A stretch of DNA of 64,000 bases from Methylotenera sp. (GCA_013141075.1 JABFRQ010000005.1:372001-436000); one strand, 5' to 3'. Counted from the first letter of the stretch, positions 53,935-63,515 are shown. Numbers and translations: made by a program. The notes: generated by a model not told the origin, from the letters alone.

Positions 53935-55233
53935 ATGAACATACAACATATGAATACATTGAAGGCTATCATACTTTTTACGGCAATGTCCGTTGCTACG
54001 TTTGTAGCCACCAGCGCAAATGCCGCTTTAGAGATTGAAATTAGTGGCGGTAGCGCGCAGCAAGTGCCAATTGCTATTGTGCCGTTCGGGCAAGATAGCA
54101 CTGGTGCGGATAGCATCAGCAGCATTGTTTCGGCAGATTTAAAGCGTAGCGGCTTGTTTCGCTTGATAGAAACAGGAGGCGTGGTCAATCGCCCAACGGA
54201 TATTACACAAATTCAATATTCTCAATGGGCCAATATGCAGGCGCAGGCTATGGCAGTGGGCATGGTAGAGGCGATGCCTGATAAACGTTTAAAAGTAACT
54301 TTTCAGTTGGCAGATGTGCTTAAGCAATCGCAATTAACGGCCATGCAATACACTATTACGCCTAATCAAAAACGTGCTACAGCCCATAAAATTGCTGATG
54401 TGATTTATCAAAAATTAACGGGTGAAGCGGGTATTTTTTCTAGCAGAATTGCCTATATCAATAAATCTAAAGGGCGTTATGCGCTGCAAGTTGCCGATGC
54501 AGATGGTGAAAATGCACGTACTATGACGTCATCTAAAGAACCTATTATTTCGCCCGCTTGGTCGCCAGATGGCAACCATATTGCTTATGTGTCATTTGAG
54601 CGAAAAAAACCGAGCATTTTTGTGCAATCATTAAGCGGTCAGCGCAACATGGTGGCCAATTTTAAAGGCAATAACAGTGCGCCTGCATGGTCGCCAGATG
54701 GCAATAAATTGGCCATCGTGCTCACGTATGGCGCTAACTCGCAGGTGTACACTATTAACGCCGATGGCTCTGGGTTAAAACAAATTACTAAAAGTAGCGC
54801 AATTGATACCGAGCCTACTTGGTCTAACGATGGTAAATGGATTTACTTTAGCTCAGACCGTGGCGGTAGACCGCAAATTTACAAAACTTCATCTAACGGT
54901 GGAGATGTGCAACGCGTCACATTTGAAGGCGCTTATAACGTAAGCCCACGCTTTTCACCTGATGGAAAATCATTGGCGATGATACGCAATGATGGCGGTA
55001 AATTCCGTGTGGCGTTACAAGATTTAGTCAGTGGTCAAGTGCAATTATTATCTGAGGGCGCGCAAGATGAATCGCCCAGTTTTGCGCCCAATGGCCGCAT
55101 GATTTTATACGCCACCCGTGCAGGCGGCCGTGGCGCATTAGCGGCGGTTTCAGCAGATGGCCGCGTGAAGCAACGTTTAAATGAGTCAAGCGGCGATATA
55201 CGCGAACCAGCTTGGGGTCCGATTATTAAGTAA
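53935..55233 (+). CDS. tolB: TolB, periplasmic beta-propeller
   Basis: 432 aa from ATG 53935; ATG 53950 (MNTLKAII) is an alternative start of the signal peptide, which ends TSANA|A. N-terminal domain followed by propeller blades with repeated AWSPDGN/SPDGK motifs at about 205, 250, 295, 340 and 385. Interacts with Pal, TolA and the peptidoglycan. Confidence 0.96.
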   Translation: MNIQHMNTLKAIILFTAMSVATFVATSANAALEIEISGGSAQQVPIAIVPFGQDSTGADSISSIVSADLKRSGLFRLIETGGVVNRPTDITQIQYSQWANMQAQAMAVGMVEAMPDKRLKVTFQLADVLKQSQLTAMQYTITPNQKRATAHKIADVIYQKLTGEAGIFSSRIAYINKSKGRYALQVADADGENARTMTSSKEPIISPAWSPDGNHIAYVSFERKKPSIFVQSLSGQRNMVANFKGNNSAPAWSPDGNKLAIVLTYGANSQVYTINADGSGLKQITKSSAIDTEPTWSNDGKWIYFSSDRGGRPQIYKTSSNGGDVQRVTFEGAYNVSPRFSPDGKSLAMIRNDGGKFRVALQDLVSGQVQLLSEGAQDESPSFAPNGRMILYATRAGGRGALAAVSADGRVKQRLNESSGDIREPAWGPIIK

Positions 55234-55269
55234 GTCAATATGTTAAGTACAAACTTTTTGGAGAATATG

Positions 55270-55845
55270 ATGAATCAATCAACAGTAAAATTACTAAGCA
55301 GCCTAGTGCTCGCATTAGTGTTAGTGGCTTGTAAAAGCACACCTATGACCAGTGCAACAGTAGAAGATAAAAGCCCTAATCAAGCGGCTGCAACTAACCC
55401 AGCTGCGACTACTGGGTCAACGGCAGACACTTCTGGTATTAAAGAAGTGGCGATTGATGCCAATGCAGCCTCCAATGACGTGAGCGCGCTTAAAGACCCA
55501 AATAATATTTTATCAAAACGTAATGTTTATTTTGATTTTGATAGCGATGCGGTAAAGGCTGAGTTCCGCCCGATGATTGAAGCGCACGCAAAATATTTGT
55601 TAGCAAATAAAAATGCAAAAGTGATTTTGCAAGGTAATACCGATGAAAAAGGTACGCGTGAATACAACTTGGCTTTGGGTCAACGTCGCTCAGTTGCAGT
55701 AAAAAAATCACTTAACTTATTAGGTGTGCAAGATGCGCAAATAGAAACCGTAAGTTTCGGTAAAGAAAAAGTAACCGAAGGATGTGCCGATGAAGCGTGC
55801 AATGGCAAAAATCGCCGTGCCGATATTGTTTACGAAAACGAATAA
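55270..55845 (+). CDS. pal: Pal, peptidoglycan-associated lipoprotein
   Basis: 191 aa from ATG 55270 (GGAG at 55260-55263; ATG 55267 also possible, an earlier ATG at 55240 less likely). Lipobox LVAC|K, low-complexity linker, and an OmpA-like peptidoglycan-binding domain with VYFDFDSDAVKAEFRPMIEAHAKYL, LQGNTDEKGTREYNLALGQRRSVAVK and NRRADIVYE. Completes the cell-envelope constriction machine. Confidence 0.96.
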   Translation: MNQSTVKLLSSLVLALVLVACKSTPMTSATVEDKSPNQAAATNPAATTGSTADTSGIKEVAIDANAASNDVSALKDPNNILSKRNVYFDFDSDAVKAEFRPMIEAHAKYLLANKNAKVILQGNTDEKGTREYNLALGQRRSVAVKKSLNLLGVQDAQIETVSFGKEKVTEGCADEACNGKNRRADIVYENE

Positions 55846-55880
55846 TTATCTATCGCTTAATAAAGACGTAAAGACAAAAT

Positions 55881-56738
55881 ATGATGAAAAAACTGATTCT
55901 GGCTAGCTTATTTTTAATGCAACTATTCGCTATGAATAGTCACGCGGCTTTGTTTGACGATAAAGAAGCGCGCAAAAAAATTCTTGAAGTTGAAACCACC
56001 ATGAATAGCCAGAATCAGGCGACTCAAACCGAATTGGCTAATTTGAAGAAAAATCAGCAAAGCTTAGAGCAGCGCGTGCAAGCAATTGAAGCCATTACCA
56101 AAGGTGGCGGTTTGATGGACATGCAAAATCAGTTGGAAACCTTAAAGCAAGAAGTGGCAAGGCTAAAAGGCGAGCTAGAGGTGGCTAATCATAGCGTTGA
56201 AGCCACGCAGCAGCGCCAAAAAGATTTGTATGGCGATACTGATACGCGCTTGCGTAAACTTGAAGGTGGTACAACGCCAGCCACAGGGCAAGTGCCAGCA
56301 GTGGATGCTGCCACAGTAGTCGTGCCAGCTGCAGCCGCAGCACCCGCTAGAAACACGCAAGAATATCAATTGCTAGAGCTTGCTAATGGCTTATCTAAAG
56401 AATCTAAATATAAAGATGCGTTTAACGCTTATGATAAATTTTTAAAAGATTACCCCAATAGTGCGCTGGCGCCCGATGCTAAGTATGGTTTAGGGTATTC
56501 GCAATATGCGTTAAAAAACTATAAATCAGCAATTGCCACACAGCAAAAAGTGATTGATCTGCATCCAGATAGCCCAAAAGTGCCAGATGCGATGATGAAT
56601 ATGGCCAATAGCCAAATTCAACTTGGGCAAGTGACGGCCGCTAAAAAAACCTTACGCGATTTAATTGCAAAATTTCCAAATAGTGAAGTGATTCCAGCCG
56701 CACAAAAACGCCTGAAAGCACTGGAAGCAATTAAGTAA
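55881..56738 (+). CDS. cpoB: CpoB/YbgF, Tol-Pal-associated periplasmic protein
   Basis: 285 aa. Signal peptide ending SHAA|L, coiled-coil trimerisation region (about 30-115, METTMNSQNQATQ...EQRVQAIEA), linker, and TPR domain (about 160-285: EYQLLELANGLSKESKYKDAFNAYDKFLKDYPNS, KNYKSAIATQQKVIDLHPDS, AKKTLRDLIAKFPNSEV). Coordinates peptidoglycan synthesis with outer-membrane constriction. Confidence 0.95.
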   Translation: MMKKLILASLFLMQLFAMNSHAALFDDKEARKKILEVETTMNSQNQATQTELANLKKNQQSLEQRVQAIEAITKGGGLMDMQNQLETLKQEVARLKGELEVANHSVEATQQRQKDLYGDTDTRLRKLEGGTTPATGQVPAVDAATVVVPAAAAAPARNTQEYQLLELANGLSKESKYKDAFNAYDKFLKDYPNSALAPDAKYGLGYSQYALKNYKSAIATQQKVIDLHPDSPKVPDAMMNMANSQIQLGQVTAAKKTLRDLIAKFPNSEVIPAAQKRLKALEAIK

Positions 56739-56790
56739 TTGCACTAATAAAATAGCGAATAAGAGCTTAAATATCCCCCGAGAGATTTTT

Positions 56791-56830
56791 AATGCCCTGC
56801 GAGCCGCCTAGAGAAAGGCTCGCAGGGCAT
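56791..56830. repeat. Family E hairpin after cpoB, probable terminator
   Basis: ATGCCCTGCGAGCC / GGCTCGCAGGGCAT perfect 14-bp stem with a GCCTAGAGAAAG-type loop, followed by GTTGTTT. Closes the tol-pal operon. Confidence 0.82.
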
Positions 56831-56948
56831 GTTGTTTAATGTAGGTCAATTTCTGGTATTTTTATCACATTTTTTCTTGTAGTTTAATCGTTAATAAATT
56901 GCTATTTTCACGGTAAAATAGCACCCACTTAACGCTTGGTATTTTCTG

Positions 56949-57587
56949 ATGTCGCTTAAAATTTTTGAAATTTTCCATTCGCTACAAGGTGAATCCTCAC
57001 GCGTGGGCTTGCCTACCGTGTTTGTGCGCCTCACAGGCTGCCCAATGCGCTGCGTGTATTGCGACACGGCTTACGCATTTAGCGGCGGCAGTAATATGGA
57101 AATCTCCGATATTTTGGCAAAAGTTGCAGAATACGGCACAAAATATGTAACCGTCACAGGCGGCGAGCCACTTGCGCAAAAAGATTGCCATATTTTGCTG
57201 AAAGATTTATGTGATGCCGGCTATAGCGTATCGTTAGAAACTGGCGGCGCTATTGATACCAGCCCCGTGGATGCAAGAGTTTCAGTGATTTTAGATGTTA
57301 AAACGCCAGGTTCTGGCGAGTTGAAAAATAACATTTGGGCTAATTTAAATCATTTAAAAAGCACTGATGAAGTGAAATTTGTACTGTGCGACCGTGCAGA
57401 TTACGATTGGGCGAAAGAAATTTTAAGTACTTATAAAATTTCCGAAAAATGCCCAGTACTATTTTCGCCAGTATACGGACAAGTAAACCCGACCGATTTA
57501 GCAGGCTGGGTGCTGGCAGATAAACTACCAGTACGATTGCAAGTGCAGTTACATAAAATATTATGGGGCGTAAAGCCAGGCGTATGA
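56949..57587 (+). CDS. queE: 7-carboxy-7-deazaguanine synthase QueE
   Basis: 212 aa radical-SAM enzyme of queuosine/preQ0 biosynthesis. C31-x3-C35-x2-C38 (GCPMRCVYCDTAY), GGEPLAQKD and the C-terminal LQVQLHKILWG. The CX3CX2C cluster is the usual radical-SAM form. Paired with queC. Confidence 0.96.
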   Translation: MSLKIFEIFHSLQGESSRVGLPTVFVRLTGCPMRCVYCDTAYAFSGGSNMEISDILAKVAEYGTKYVTVTGGEPLAQKDCHILLKDLCDAGYSVSLETGGAIDTSPVDARVSVILDVKTPGSGELKNNIWANLNHLKSTDEVKFVLCDRADYDWAKEILSTYKISEKCPVLFSPVYGQVNPTDLAGWVLADKLPVRLQVQLHKILWGVKPGV

Positions 57588-57603
57588 CTCTAGACGTTAA
57601 TGT

Positions 57604-58287
57604 ATGAATAAACCAGTAAAAAGAGCGGTCGTATTATTGTCTGGTGGGTTAGATTCTGCCACCTGCCTTGCCATTGCTAAGTCGCAAGGCTTTGATTGCT
57701 ATTGCTTAAGCTTAGATTATCACCAGCGCCATATTGCTGAGCTACATGCTGCAAAAAACGTAGCTAATATTATGGGCGCAGTCGCACATAAAACAGCCAA
57801 TTTAGATTTATCGTTATTTGGCGGTTCTGCGCTCACAGATGACGCAATTGCCGTTCCAGAGCATGAAACAGCAGGCATTCCTATTACTTACGTGCCAGCG
57901 CGCAACACCATTATGTTGTCGCTAGCCTTAGCGTGGGCTGAGGTGCTTGGATGCCAAGATATTTTTATTGGCGTCAACGCGCTAGATTATTCAGGCTACC
58001 CAGATTGCCGTGGCGAATATATAAGCGCGTTTCAAGCTATGGCGAATTTAGCCACCAAAAGCGCCGTTGAAGGCCATACAATCACCATTCATGCGCCATT
58101 GATTGATATCACCAAAGCGCAAATTATTGGCTTAGGCACAAAGTTGGGCGTGGATTACGCCATGACAGTTTCATGCTATCAGGCAGATAGTCATGGTGAA
58201 GCCTGTGGCTTATGTGATTCATGTAGATTACGGCGCGAGGGCTTTGCAGCAGCGGGTTTGCTTGACCCTACACGTTATAAAAAATAG
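57604..58287 (+). CDS. queC: 7-cyano-7-deazaguanine synthase QueC
   Basis: 227 aa ATP-dependent amide-to-nitrile conversion. PP-loop [13 protein letters not shown] near the start, [18 protein letters not shown] and the zinc site [20 protein letters not shown] at the C terminus. Follows queE by 16 bases; queD and queF are not in this window. Confidence 0.97.
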   Translation: MNKPVKRAVVLLSGGLDSATCLAIAKSQGFDCYCLSLDYHQRHIAELHAAKNVANIMGAVAHKTANLDLSLFGGSALTDDAIAVPEHETAGIPITYVPARNTIMLSLALAWAEVLGCQDIFIGVNALDYSGYPDCRGEYISAFQAMANLATKSAVEGHTITIHAPLIDITKAQIIGLGTKLGVDYAMTVSCYQADSHGEACGLCDSCRLRREGFAAAGLLDPTRYKK

Positions 58288-58335
58288 TTGTGTTGGCATC
58301 AAATATTAAAATATAGCTAAAAGTATATAAATTGC

Positions 58336-58365
58336 TTGTCAAAACTACAACTTATAGCGTAAAAT
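58336..58365 (+). promoter_or_regulatory. Sigma-70-type promoter for rpsP
   Basis: TTGTCA (58336-58341), 18-base spacer, TAAAAT (58360-58365). Good match upstream of the ribosomal protein operon. Confidence 0.6.
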
Positions 58366-58410
58366 CCGCGCCTTTCTGCTTTAAAATTTTCTAAAAAGAG
58401 AACAAAGATT

Positions 58411-58932
58411 ATGGTTATTATTCGTTTAGCTCGTGGTGGCGCGAAAAAAACTCCTTTCTACAACTTGGTAGTTGCTGATTCACGCAATCGTCGTGATGGC
58501 CGCTTTATTGAGCGTGTTGGTTTTTACAACCCGTCAGCTAAAGCTGGTGCAGAAGCGCTACGTGTAGATCAAGCACGCGTTACATTTTGGCAAGGCCAAG
58601 GCGCGCAATTGTCAGATACAGTTGCACGCTTAGTTAAATTCCATGCAAAAGGCCCAGAGCACGCAATTACTGCTAAAGCAAAAGATGCTGCTAAGGCTGA
58701 TGCCGCTAAAGCTAAAATTGCTGCTGTTGAAGCTGCAAAAGCAAAAGCTGCTGCAGATGCTGCTAAAGCTGAATTAGACGCTAAAGCCGCTGCTGATGCT
58801 GCACAAGCCGCAGAGGCTGCAGCCGCAGCTAAAGCTGCTGAGGCAGAAGCAGCCGCTGCTGCCGTTGAAGCACCAGCTGCTGAAGAAGCTCCAGTAGAAG
58901 CTGCTGCTGAAACGCCAGCTGCTGACGCTTAA
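58411..58932 (+). CDS. rpsP: Ribosomal protein bS16 with long Ala/Lys/Glu tail
   Basis: 173 aa, roughly double the usual 80-95. The first 85 residues are a normal bS16 ([60 protein letters not shown]). Residues 86-173 are low-complexity Ala (about half), Lys, Glu and Asp, helical and charged; the Lys-rich part grades into a Glu/Ala/Pro-rich end. No stop or frameshift separates them. First gene of rpsP-rimM-trmD-rplS. Confidence 0.96.
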   Translation: MVIIRLARGGAKKTPFYNLVVADSRNRRDGRFIERVGFYNPSAKAGAEALRVDQARVTFWQGQGAQLSDTVARLVKFHAKGPEHAITAKAKDAAKADAAKAKIAAVEAAKAKAAADAAKAELDAKAAADAAQAAEAAAAAKAAEAEAAAAAVEAPAAEEAPVEAAAETPAADA

Positions 58933-58988
58933 TTTTTAGCTTTTGGTGATATTCAGCATCACCAAAAAGATTAAGTCTATGAGTCACT

Positions 58989-59570
58989 TTGGTAGTTAGT
59001 AATTTAGCAGGCAGTGATTTGGTAGTTATGGGGCGCATTGTTGCGCCTTATGGCGTTTTTGGCTGGCTAAAAATAGTGCCAGATACCGAAGCATTTGATG
59101 GCTTGCTAGATTACGAAACTTGGTGGCTAGGCAAAGGCGATGACTGGCGTGAATTGGCCGTTGAAAGTGCCAAAGTTCACAATGACGTTTTAGTAGTAAA
59201 GCTAAAAGGCATTGATGACCGCGATGCCGCGCTAGCCTGCAAAGGCAAGCAAATTGCGGTGCCAAGGTCACAATTGCCAGCAGCTGAAGAGAATGAGTAT
59301 TACTGGTCTGATTTAATTGGTGTGCGCGTTAAAAACAAGCAAGACGTTGATTTTGGTTTAATTGTAGATGTGTTCGAAACTGGCGCAAATGATGTAATTG
59401 CCGTTAGAGCAGACGCGGATAAGCCAGAAATTTCAACTGAAAAACCTGTAGAAAAAGAAGCAAAAAAAGAAAAGCCACAAGAAAGATTGCTGCCATTTAC
59501 CGCAGATGTGGTGCTAGAAGTAGATATAAAAGCTAAAACAATGCTGGTTGATTGGGATGCAGATTTCTAA
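58989..59570 (+). CDS. rimM: Ribosome maturation factor RimM
   Basis: 193 aa. N-terminal barrel with [16 protein letters not shown] and the conserved [20 protein letters not shown], then a PRC-like barrel with [11 protein letters not shown] and [15 protein letters not shown] Lys/Glu-rich insertion lies at about 145-165. TTG at 58989 is used because the conserved LVVMG stretch precedes the first ATG (59028); other TTG/GTG codons between are possible. Binds S19/30S during assembly. Confidence 0.93.
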   Translation: MVVSNLAGSDLVVMGRIVAPYGVFGWLKIVPDTEAFDGLLDYETWWLGKGDDWRELAVESAKVHNDVLVVKLKGIDDRDAALACKGKQIAVPRSQLPAAEENEYYWSDLIGVRVKNKQDVDFGLIVDVFETGANDVIAVRADADKPEISTEKPVEKEAKKEKPQERLLPFTADVVLEVDIKAKTMLVDWDADF

Positions 59571-59587
59571 TCTGTATTGATATAAAA

Positions 59588-60343
59588 ATGGCATTTGGTT
59601 TTGAAGTAGTCACGCTGTTTCCTGAAATGTTTGATGCTATTACAAAACATGGCATTACCAGTAGGGCGTTGCAACAAAACATTTATGATGTGCAGTTTTG
59701 GAATCCTAGAGATTTCACCACAGATAATCATAAAACAGTAGATGATAGGCCGTATGGTGGCGGCCCTGGCATGGTGATGCTGGTTGAGCCGCTAGAACAA
59801 GCCATCAATGCCGCAAAAGCTGCGCAAGCAAAACAGAATATTGAAAGCTGGGTTATCCATCTTTCACCAGCGGGTAAACCGCTGACGCATGAAAAGGTCA
59901 TGCAATTAAGTAAGACGCAAGGTTTGGTGCTGTTAGCCAGTCGATATGAAGGTGTAGACCAGCGGCTGATTGAGAGCCAAGTGGATGAAGAAATTTCTAT
60001 CGGCGATTATGTATTAAGTGGCGGTGAATTACCCGCCATGGCGTTGATGGATGCAATTATCCGCCAGTTGCCAGGTGCGCTGGGCGATAGCGATTCTGCG
60101 GTTGAAGATTCATTTGTAGATGGCTTATTAGATTGCCCGCACTACACAAGGCCAGAAGAATACAAAGGTGTGAAGGTTCCTGAAATATTATTATCAGGAA
60201 ATCATGCAAAGATTAAAGAGTGGCGTTTGAAAATGTCGCTGAAAAGAACTCGGGATCAACGTCCCGATTTATTGGCCGCAAGGCCGTTGACGAAAGAAGA
60301 AGCACGGCTGCTAAAAGAGCTTGATATTGAGCAAACTGATTAG
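59588..60343 (+). CDS. trmD: tRNA (guanine37-N1)-methyltransferase TrmD
   Basis: 251 aa SPOUT enzyme with [50 protein letters not shown] (SAM knot), [20 protein letters not shown] and CPHYTRP. Start ATG 59588; an earlier frame extension would overlap rimM. Prevents +1 frameshifting by modifying G37. Confidence 0.97.
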   Translation: MAFGFEVVTLFPEMFDAITKHGITSRALQQNIYDVQFWNPRDFTTDNHKTVDDRPYGGGPGMVMLVEPLEQAINAAKAAQAKQNIESWVIHLSPAGKPLTHEKVMQLSKTQGLVLLASRYEGVDQRLIESQVDEEISIGDYVLSGGELPAMALMDAIIRQLPGALGDSDSAVEDSFVDGLLDCPHYTRPEEYKGVKVPEILLSGNHAKIKEWRLKMSLKRTRDQRPDLLAARPLTKEEARLLKELDIEQTD

Positions 60344-60394
60344 CAGGAACAAGCCTCTTCATAATTAAAAGGAACCCGCAAGGGATACAAAAAA

Positions 60395-60790
60395 ATGGCA
60401 GATATTATTAAAATGTTGGAAGAGGAAGAAATTGCCCGTTTAGGCAAAGCAATTCCATCTTTTGCACCAGGCGATACCATTGTAGTTGGCGTGAACGTAG
60501 TTGAAGGTACACGTAAACGTGTGCAGTCATACGAAGGCGTTGTGATTGCTAAACGTAACCGTGGTTTGAATTCATCATTCATCGTACGTAAAATCTCATC
60601 TGGTGAAGGTGTTGAGCGTACATTCCAAACTTACTCACCGCTAATTGCTAGTATTGAAGTTAAACGCCGCGGTGATGTTCGCCGTGCGAAACTTTACTAC
60701 TTGCGTGAGCGTTCAGGTAAATCTGCACGTATTAAAGAAAAATTGTTCTCACGTGAAAAAGAAGTAATGGCACCAGAAGCAAAAGCTTAA
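60395..60790 (+). CDS. rplS: Ribosomal protein bL19
   Basis: 131 aa with [52 protein letters not shown] and [21 protein letters not shown]. Last gene of the rpsP operon; terminator at 60813. Confidence 0.98.
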   Translation: MADIIKMLEEEEIARLGKAIPSFAPGDTIVVGVNVVEGTRKRVQSYEGVVIAKRNRGLNSSFIVRKISSGEGVERTFQTYSPLIASIEVKRRGDVRRAKLYYLRERSGKSARIKEKLFSREKEVMAPEAKA

Positions 60791-60812
60791 GTTTAATTTT
60801 TTCGCTTGATAA

Positions 60813-60846
60813 AAAGCCCCAAAAAACGAAAGTGTTTTGGGGCTTT
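60813..60846 (+). terminator. Rho-independent terminator of the rpsP-rplS operon
   Basis: Stem AAAGCCCCAAAA / TTTTGGGGCTTT (12 bp) followed by a short T-rich stretch. Confidence 0.9.
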
Positions 60847-60878
60847 ATCTATTGCTTCGGCCTAATGAAGTTTGAAGT

Positions 60879-60934
60879 CCGTTCGTCCTGAGCATGTCGA
60901 AGGATGCATCCTTCGACATGCTCAGGACGAACGG
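60879..60934. repeat. 56-bp perfect palindrome
   Basis: Two 28-base arms, exactly complementary with no loop, containing GTTCGTCCTGAGCATGTCGA. The core sequence is a well-known dispersed bacterial repeat (GTTCGTCCTGAGC..GTCGAAGGA). Between rplS terminator and ogt. Confidence 0.92.
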
Positions 60935-60980
60935 GAGTTAGCTATATTGCATATTCCAAGCATTGGTTTAACATAACGTA

Positions 60981-61466
60981 ATGAAAAATCAATTTGACGC
61001 CTTAATAAATGCACCATTTGGCGCAGTGGCGATTGCCGTACATGGCAATCAGCTGGCGATTGATTTTCTGTTGCAATCACCAGTCTCAGAAGATTATCAG
61101 TCAGAAAACCCGCTGGTTCAACAAGCTTATGCGCAAATATTGCAATATTTGCAGCAGCCAAATGCACCATTTAATTTGCCCACGCCAATAGGCGGCACGC
61201 CCTTTCAGCAGCGCGTGTGGCAGGCCATTGCTGCCATTCCTGTTGGGCAAGTGCGCACTTATGGGCAGCTTGCCCGCCAAATTGGCTCAGGGCCGCGTGC
61301 CGTGGCCAATGCTTGCGGCGCGAATAATACGCCGCTGATTATTCCGTGCCATCGCGTAGTGGCGCAAAACGGCATTGGCGGTTTTATGCAAGGCAAGCAA
61401 AATGGTTTGCGGATTAAACAATGGCTATTGGCGCATGAAGGCGTAAGCAAATACCAACATGAGTGA
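60981..61466 (+). CDS. ogt: Methylated-DNA-protein cysteine methyltransferase
   Basis: 161 aa single-turnover DNA repair protein accepting alkyl groups from O6-alkylguanine. Active-site Cys in IIPCHRVV, helix-turn-helix with RTYGQLARQIGSGPRAVANACGAN and Asn hinge GANNTPL. Overlaps the xerD start by eight bases. Confidence 0.95.
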   Translation: MKNQFDALINAPFGAVAIAVHGNQLAIDFLLQSPVSEDYQSENPLVQQAYAQILQYLQQPNAPFNLPTPIGGTPFQQRVWQAIAAIPVGQVRTYGQLARQIGSGPRAVANACGANNTPLIIPCHRVVAQNGIGGFMQGKQNGLRIKQWLLAHEGVSKYQHE

Positions 61467-62367
61467 GCAAACACTTACGCTGCAAGACGCGACAGAGCTT
61501 GATACTTTTATTGACCATTTATGGCTTGAAGACGGCCTAGCAAAAAACACGCTAGAAAGCTATCGGCTAGATTTAACCAGCTTTGCGCTTTGGCTACCCA
61601 CACAAAGCAAGCAATTACTCACCGTTGACCAAGCCGACATTCAGCAATATCTTGCTGTTAAATTCCCGCAAAGCAAGCCACGCAGTATTAGCCGCCTAAT
61701 TGCCAGTTTGCGGCGGTTTTATCGCTATTGTTTGCGTGAGAATAAAATAACGCTAGACCCAACTATTCAAATTCAATCGCCCAAATTGCCGCGCAGTTTG
61801 CCCAAAAGTTTAAATGAAGATGAAGTGGTCGCCCTACTTAACGCGCCAAACATAGATGAACCAGCAGGCCTGCGCGATAGAGCCATGCTAGAGCTGCTGT
61901 ACGCCTGCGGGTTGCGTGTTTCTGAGCTAGTAGGTGTAAAAGCCACAGAAGTCAGCGTGAGCGATGGCGTAGTGCGCGTAACGGGCAAAGGCAGCAAAAC
62001 GCGGCTAGTGCCAATGGGTGAAGAAGCTGTAGATTGGATTTCGCGTTATTTAAAAGAATCGCGCCCCAAAATTTTGCAAAAGCGCTTATGCGATGCGCTG
62101 TTTGTGACCAATCGCGGTGAAGCCATGACGCGCCAAGCCTTTTGGTATTTGATTAAGCGATACGCCTTGCTGGCAGGCATTAACAAACACATGAGCCCAC
62201 ACGTGTTGCGCCACGCTTTTGCCACGCATTTGTTGAATCACGGCGCAGATTTACGCGTGGTGCAAATGTTGCTTGGCCATGCAGATATTTCTACCACGCA
62301 GATTTACACGCATGTAGCGCGAGAGCGTTTGAAGCAATTGCATAGCGTGCATCATCCGCGCGGGTGA
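61459..62367 (+). CDS. xerD: Site-specific tyrosine recombinase XerD
   Basis: 302 aa. N-terminal SAM-like DNA-binding domain (LDTFIDHLWLEDGLAKNTLESYR) and catalytic domain with Arg in ACGLRVSELVGVK, Lys in TGKGSKTRLVP, HxxR in SPHVLRHAFATHLL, H in LLGHADISTTQIYTHV and the Tyr nucleophile within that motif. Resolves chromosome dimers at dif with XerC. Confidence 0.97.
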   Translation: MSEQTLTLQDATELDTFIDHLWLEDGLAKNTLESYRLDLTSFALWLPTQSKQLLTVDQADIQQYLAVKFPQSKPRSISRLIASLRRFYRYCLRENKITLDPTIQIQSPKLPRSLPKSLNEDEVVALLNAPNIDEPAGLRDRAMLELLYACGLRVSELVGVKATEVSVSDGVVRVTGKGSKTRLVPMGEEAVDWISRYLKESRPKILQKRLCDALFVTNRGEAMTRQAFWYLIKRYALLAGINKHMSPHVLRHAFATHLLNHGADLRVVQMLLGHADISTTQIYTHVARERLKQLHSVHHPRG

Positions 62368-62382
62368 TATTCATTGTAAAAG

Positions 62383-62424
62383 CACTGCCCTGCGAGCCGC
62401 ATGGATACTGCCTCGCAGAGCATA
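62383..62424. repeat. Family E hairpin after xerD
   Basis: GCCCTGCGAG ... CTCGCAGAGC with core CCGCATGGATA, inverse of the TATCCATGCGG core seen at 13492, 16598 and 37822. Start of the repeat field 62368-62816, which contains no supported gene. Confidence 0.78.
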
Positions 62425-62482
62425 TGTTTTAACAATGAATGCGCGCGTACGTGAGGGATATATTATTTGCCATCTTCAACGC

Positions 62483-62548
62483 CGTCATTCTCGTGTAAAC
62501 GGGAATCCATTTTGACTTGTCATTCCGACGAAGGTCGGAATCTAGTGA
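62483..62548. repeat. GTCATTCTCG and GTCATTCCGAC hairpin repeats
   Basis: A family D copy (GTCATTCTCG...CGGGAATCCA) followed by a variant of the composite-repeat hairpin in which ATTCCGAC pairs with GTCGGAAT (62518-62545). Confidence 0.75.
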
Positions 62549-62588
62549 CTTTTGACGCTATTGTGGAAAAGCCGTGAAACTTGAATCA

Positions 62589-62700
62589 TGTCGGGGGTAG
62601 CCCGACAGCTAGTCACTTTCTTTTAACTGCCAAAAAGAAAGTAACCAAAGAAACTGGCACCCCAACCCCACGGCCTAACGGCTCCCCTGCGCTACTCAAC
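62589..62700. repeat. GTCGGG/CCCGAC and ACTTTCTTTT/AAAAGAAAGT dispersed repeat
   Basis: Two hairpins: TGTCGGG-GGTAG-CCCGACA (62589-62607) and ACTTTCTTTT...AAAAAGAAAGT (62615-62642), followed by a GCAC-rich tail. The CACTTTCTTTT..AAAAGAAAGTAACC arrangement is a recurrent repeat type in proteobacterial genomes. The translated frame across it is not a gene. Confidence 0.7.
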
Positions 62701-62816
62701 ATAAAGGCAGCAATCGGAAACTCGCCAATAAAATCACTTGGCTCAAACAGCCGCTTGCTGAAAACTTCCTTTATGTCTGCGTTGCTCGGCGTGGTGCAAG
62801 GGTCGATAGGTAGGTA

Positions 62817-63515
62817 TTAAGTAATATCAAAAATTATTGGCATGTGGTCACTCAATTTGAGCCACTCAGCGGGATTGCCTATTTCTAACTGTGCTGATGC
62901 CAAAAGATTTTTTGATGTAAAAGCATAGTCAATATGATATGGCTTTTCAATTTTACGATGCATGTAAAATGTCGCTGAGCTTTCTTTACCTTGTGCCTCT
63001 TGCTTAAGGTGATGATAAATGCTGTGAATGTCTAATTTTTCTAAATCTGAAACTACATCTGAATGATTCCACCATCTGTCCCATTTGTCCCAGCAGGCAT
63101 TGCTATTAAAGTCGCCGCAAACTACAGCTTGAGATAAAGGTAATTTTGATTGATGAACTTGCAGATATTTCCACAATTGCCCAATATATTGAAATGTAGG
63201 AGAGTTGGCTTGTTTAGTCCATACGGCTAAAACCGTTAAATTACCATTTACTAGAAATGGAATGAAAGACTCCAGACCTTGTGTTTCCCAATCAAGCAAT
63301 GTTAGAGATATAGCATCTTTAGCAAATACACCAAGACCTGAGTTCTTATTGGTACCTAGCCATAAATAATTGGATGCCCAGCTTATGTAAGTCATGTCTT
63401 TGCTACGCGCAGGGTCTTCGCACTCTTGAATAATTAAAATATCAGCATCAATATGCCGTATAGATTCAAACTTTCTGCGAAATGCTCCATTGCAATTCCA
63501 AGTTACAATTTTCAT
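62817..63515 (-). CDS. Endonuclease/exonuclease/phosphatase family protein
   Basis: 232 aa EEP-fold metallohydrolase. Metal/phosphate motifs visible: VTWNCNGAFRRK, ILIIQECED (Glu ligand), VVCGDFNSNACWDKW (Asp-x-Asn) and SDHMPIIFDI (terminal His). DNase I/ExoIII-like substrate use is inferred. Overlaps folB by four bases (start within the folB stop), so co-transcribed. Confidence 0.9.
   Translation of the reverse strand: MKIVTWNCNGAFRRKFESIRHIDADILIIQECEDPARSKDMTYISWASNYLWLGTNKNSGLGVFAKDAISLTLLDWETQGLESFIPFLVNGNLTVLAVWTKQANSPTFQYIGQLWKYLQVHQSKLPLSQAVVCGDFNSNACWDKWDRWWNHSDVVSDLEKLDIHSIYHHLKQEAQGKESSATFYMHRKIEKPYHIDYAFTSKNLLASAQLEIGNPAEWLKLSDHMPIIFDIT

Noticed and set aside
56832-56948. preQ1 riboswitch upstream of queE
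   Set aside because: Only a simple hairpin (TGCTATTTT/AAAATAGCA) that overlaps a likely -10; the preQ1 aptamer tail pattern was not found.
58829-59038. Minus-strand Gln/Leu-rich frame over the rpsP tail
   Set aside because: It is the antisense of the Ala-rich codons (GCT/GCA) and has no independent signals.
62581-62820. 79-residue open frame in the repeat field
   Set aside because: It spans a known dispersed repeat type (ACTTTCTTTT..AAAAGAAAGT); Ser/Pro/Lys-rich with no domain.
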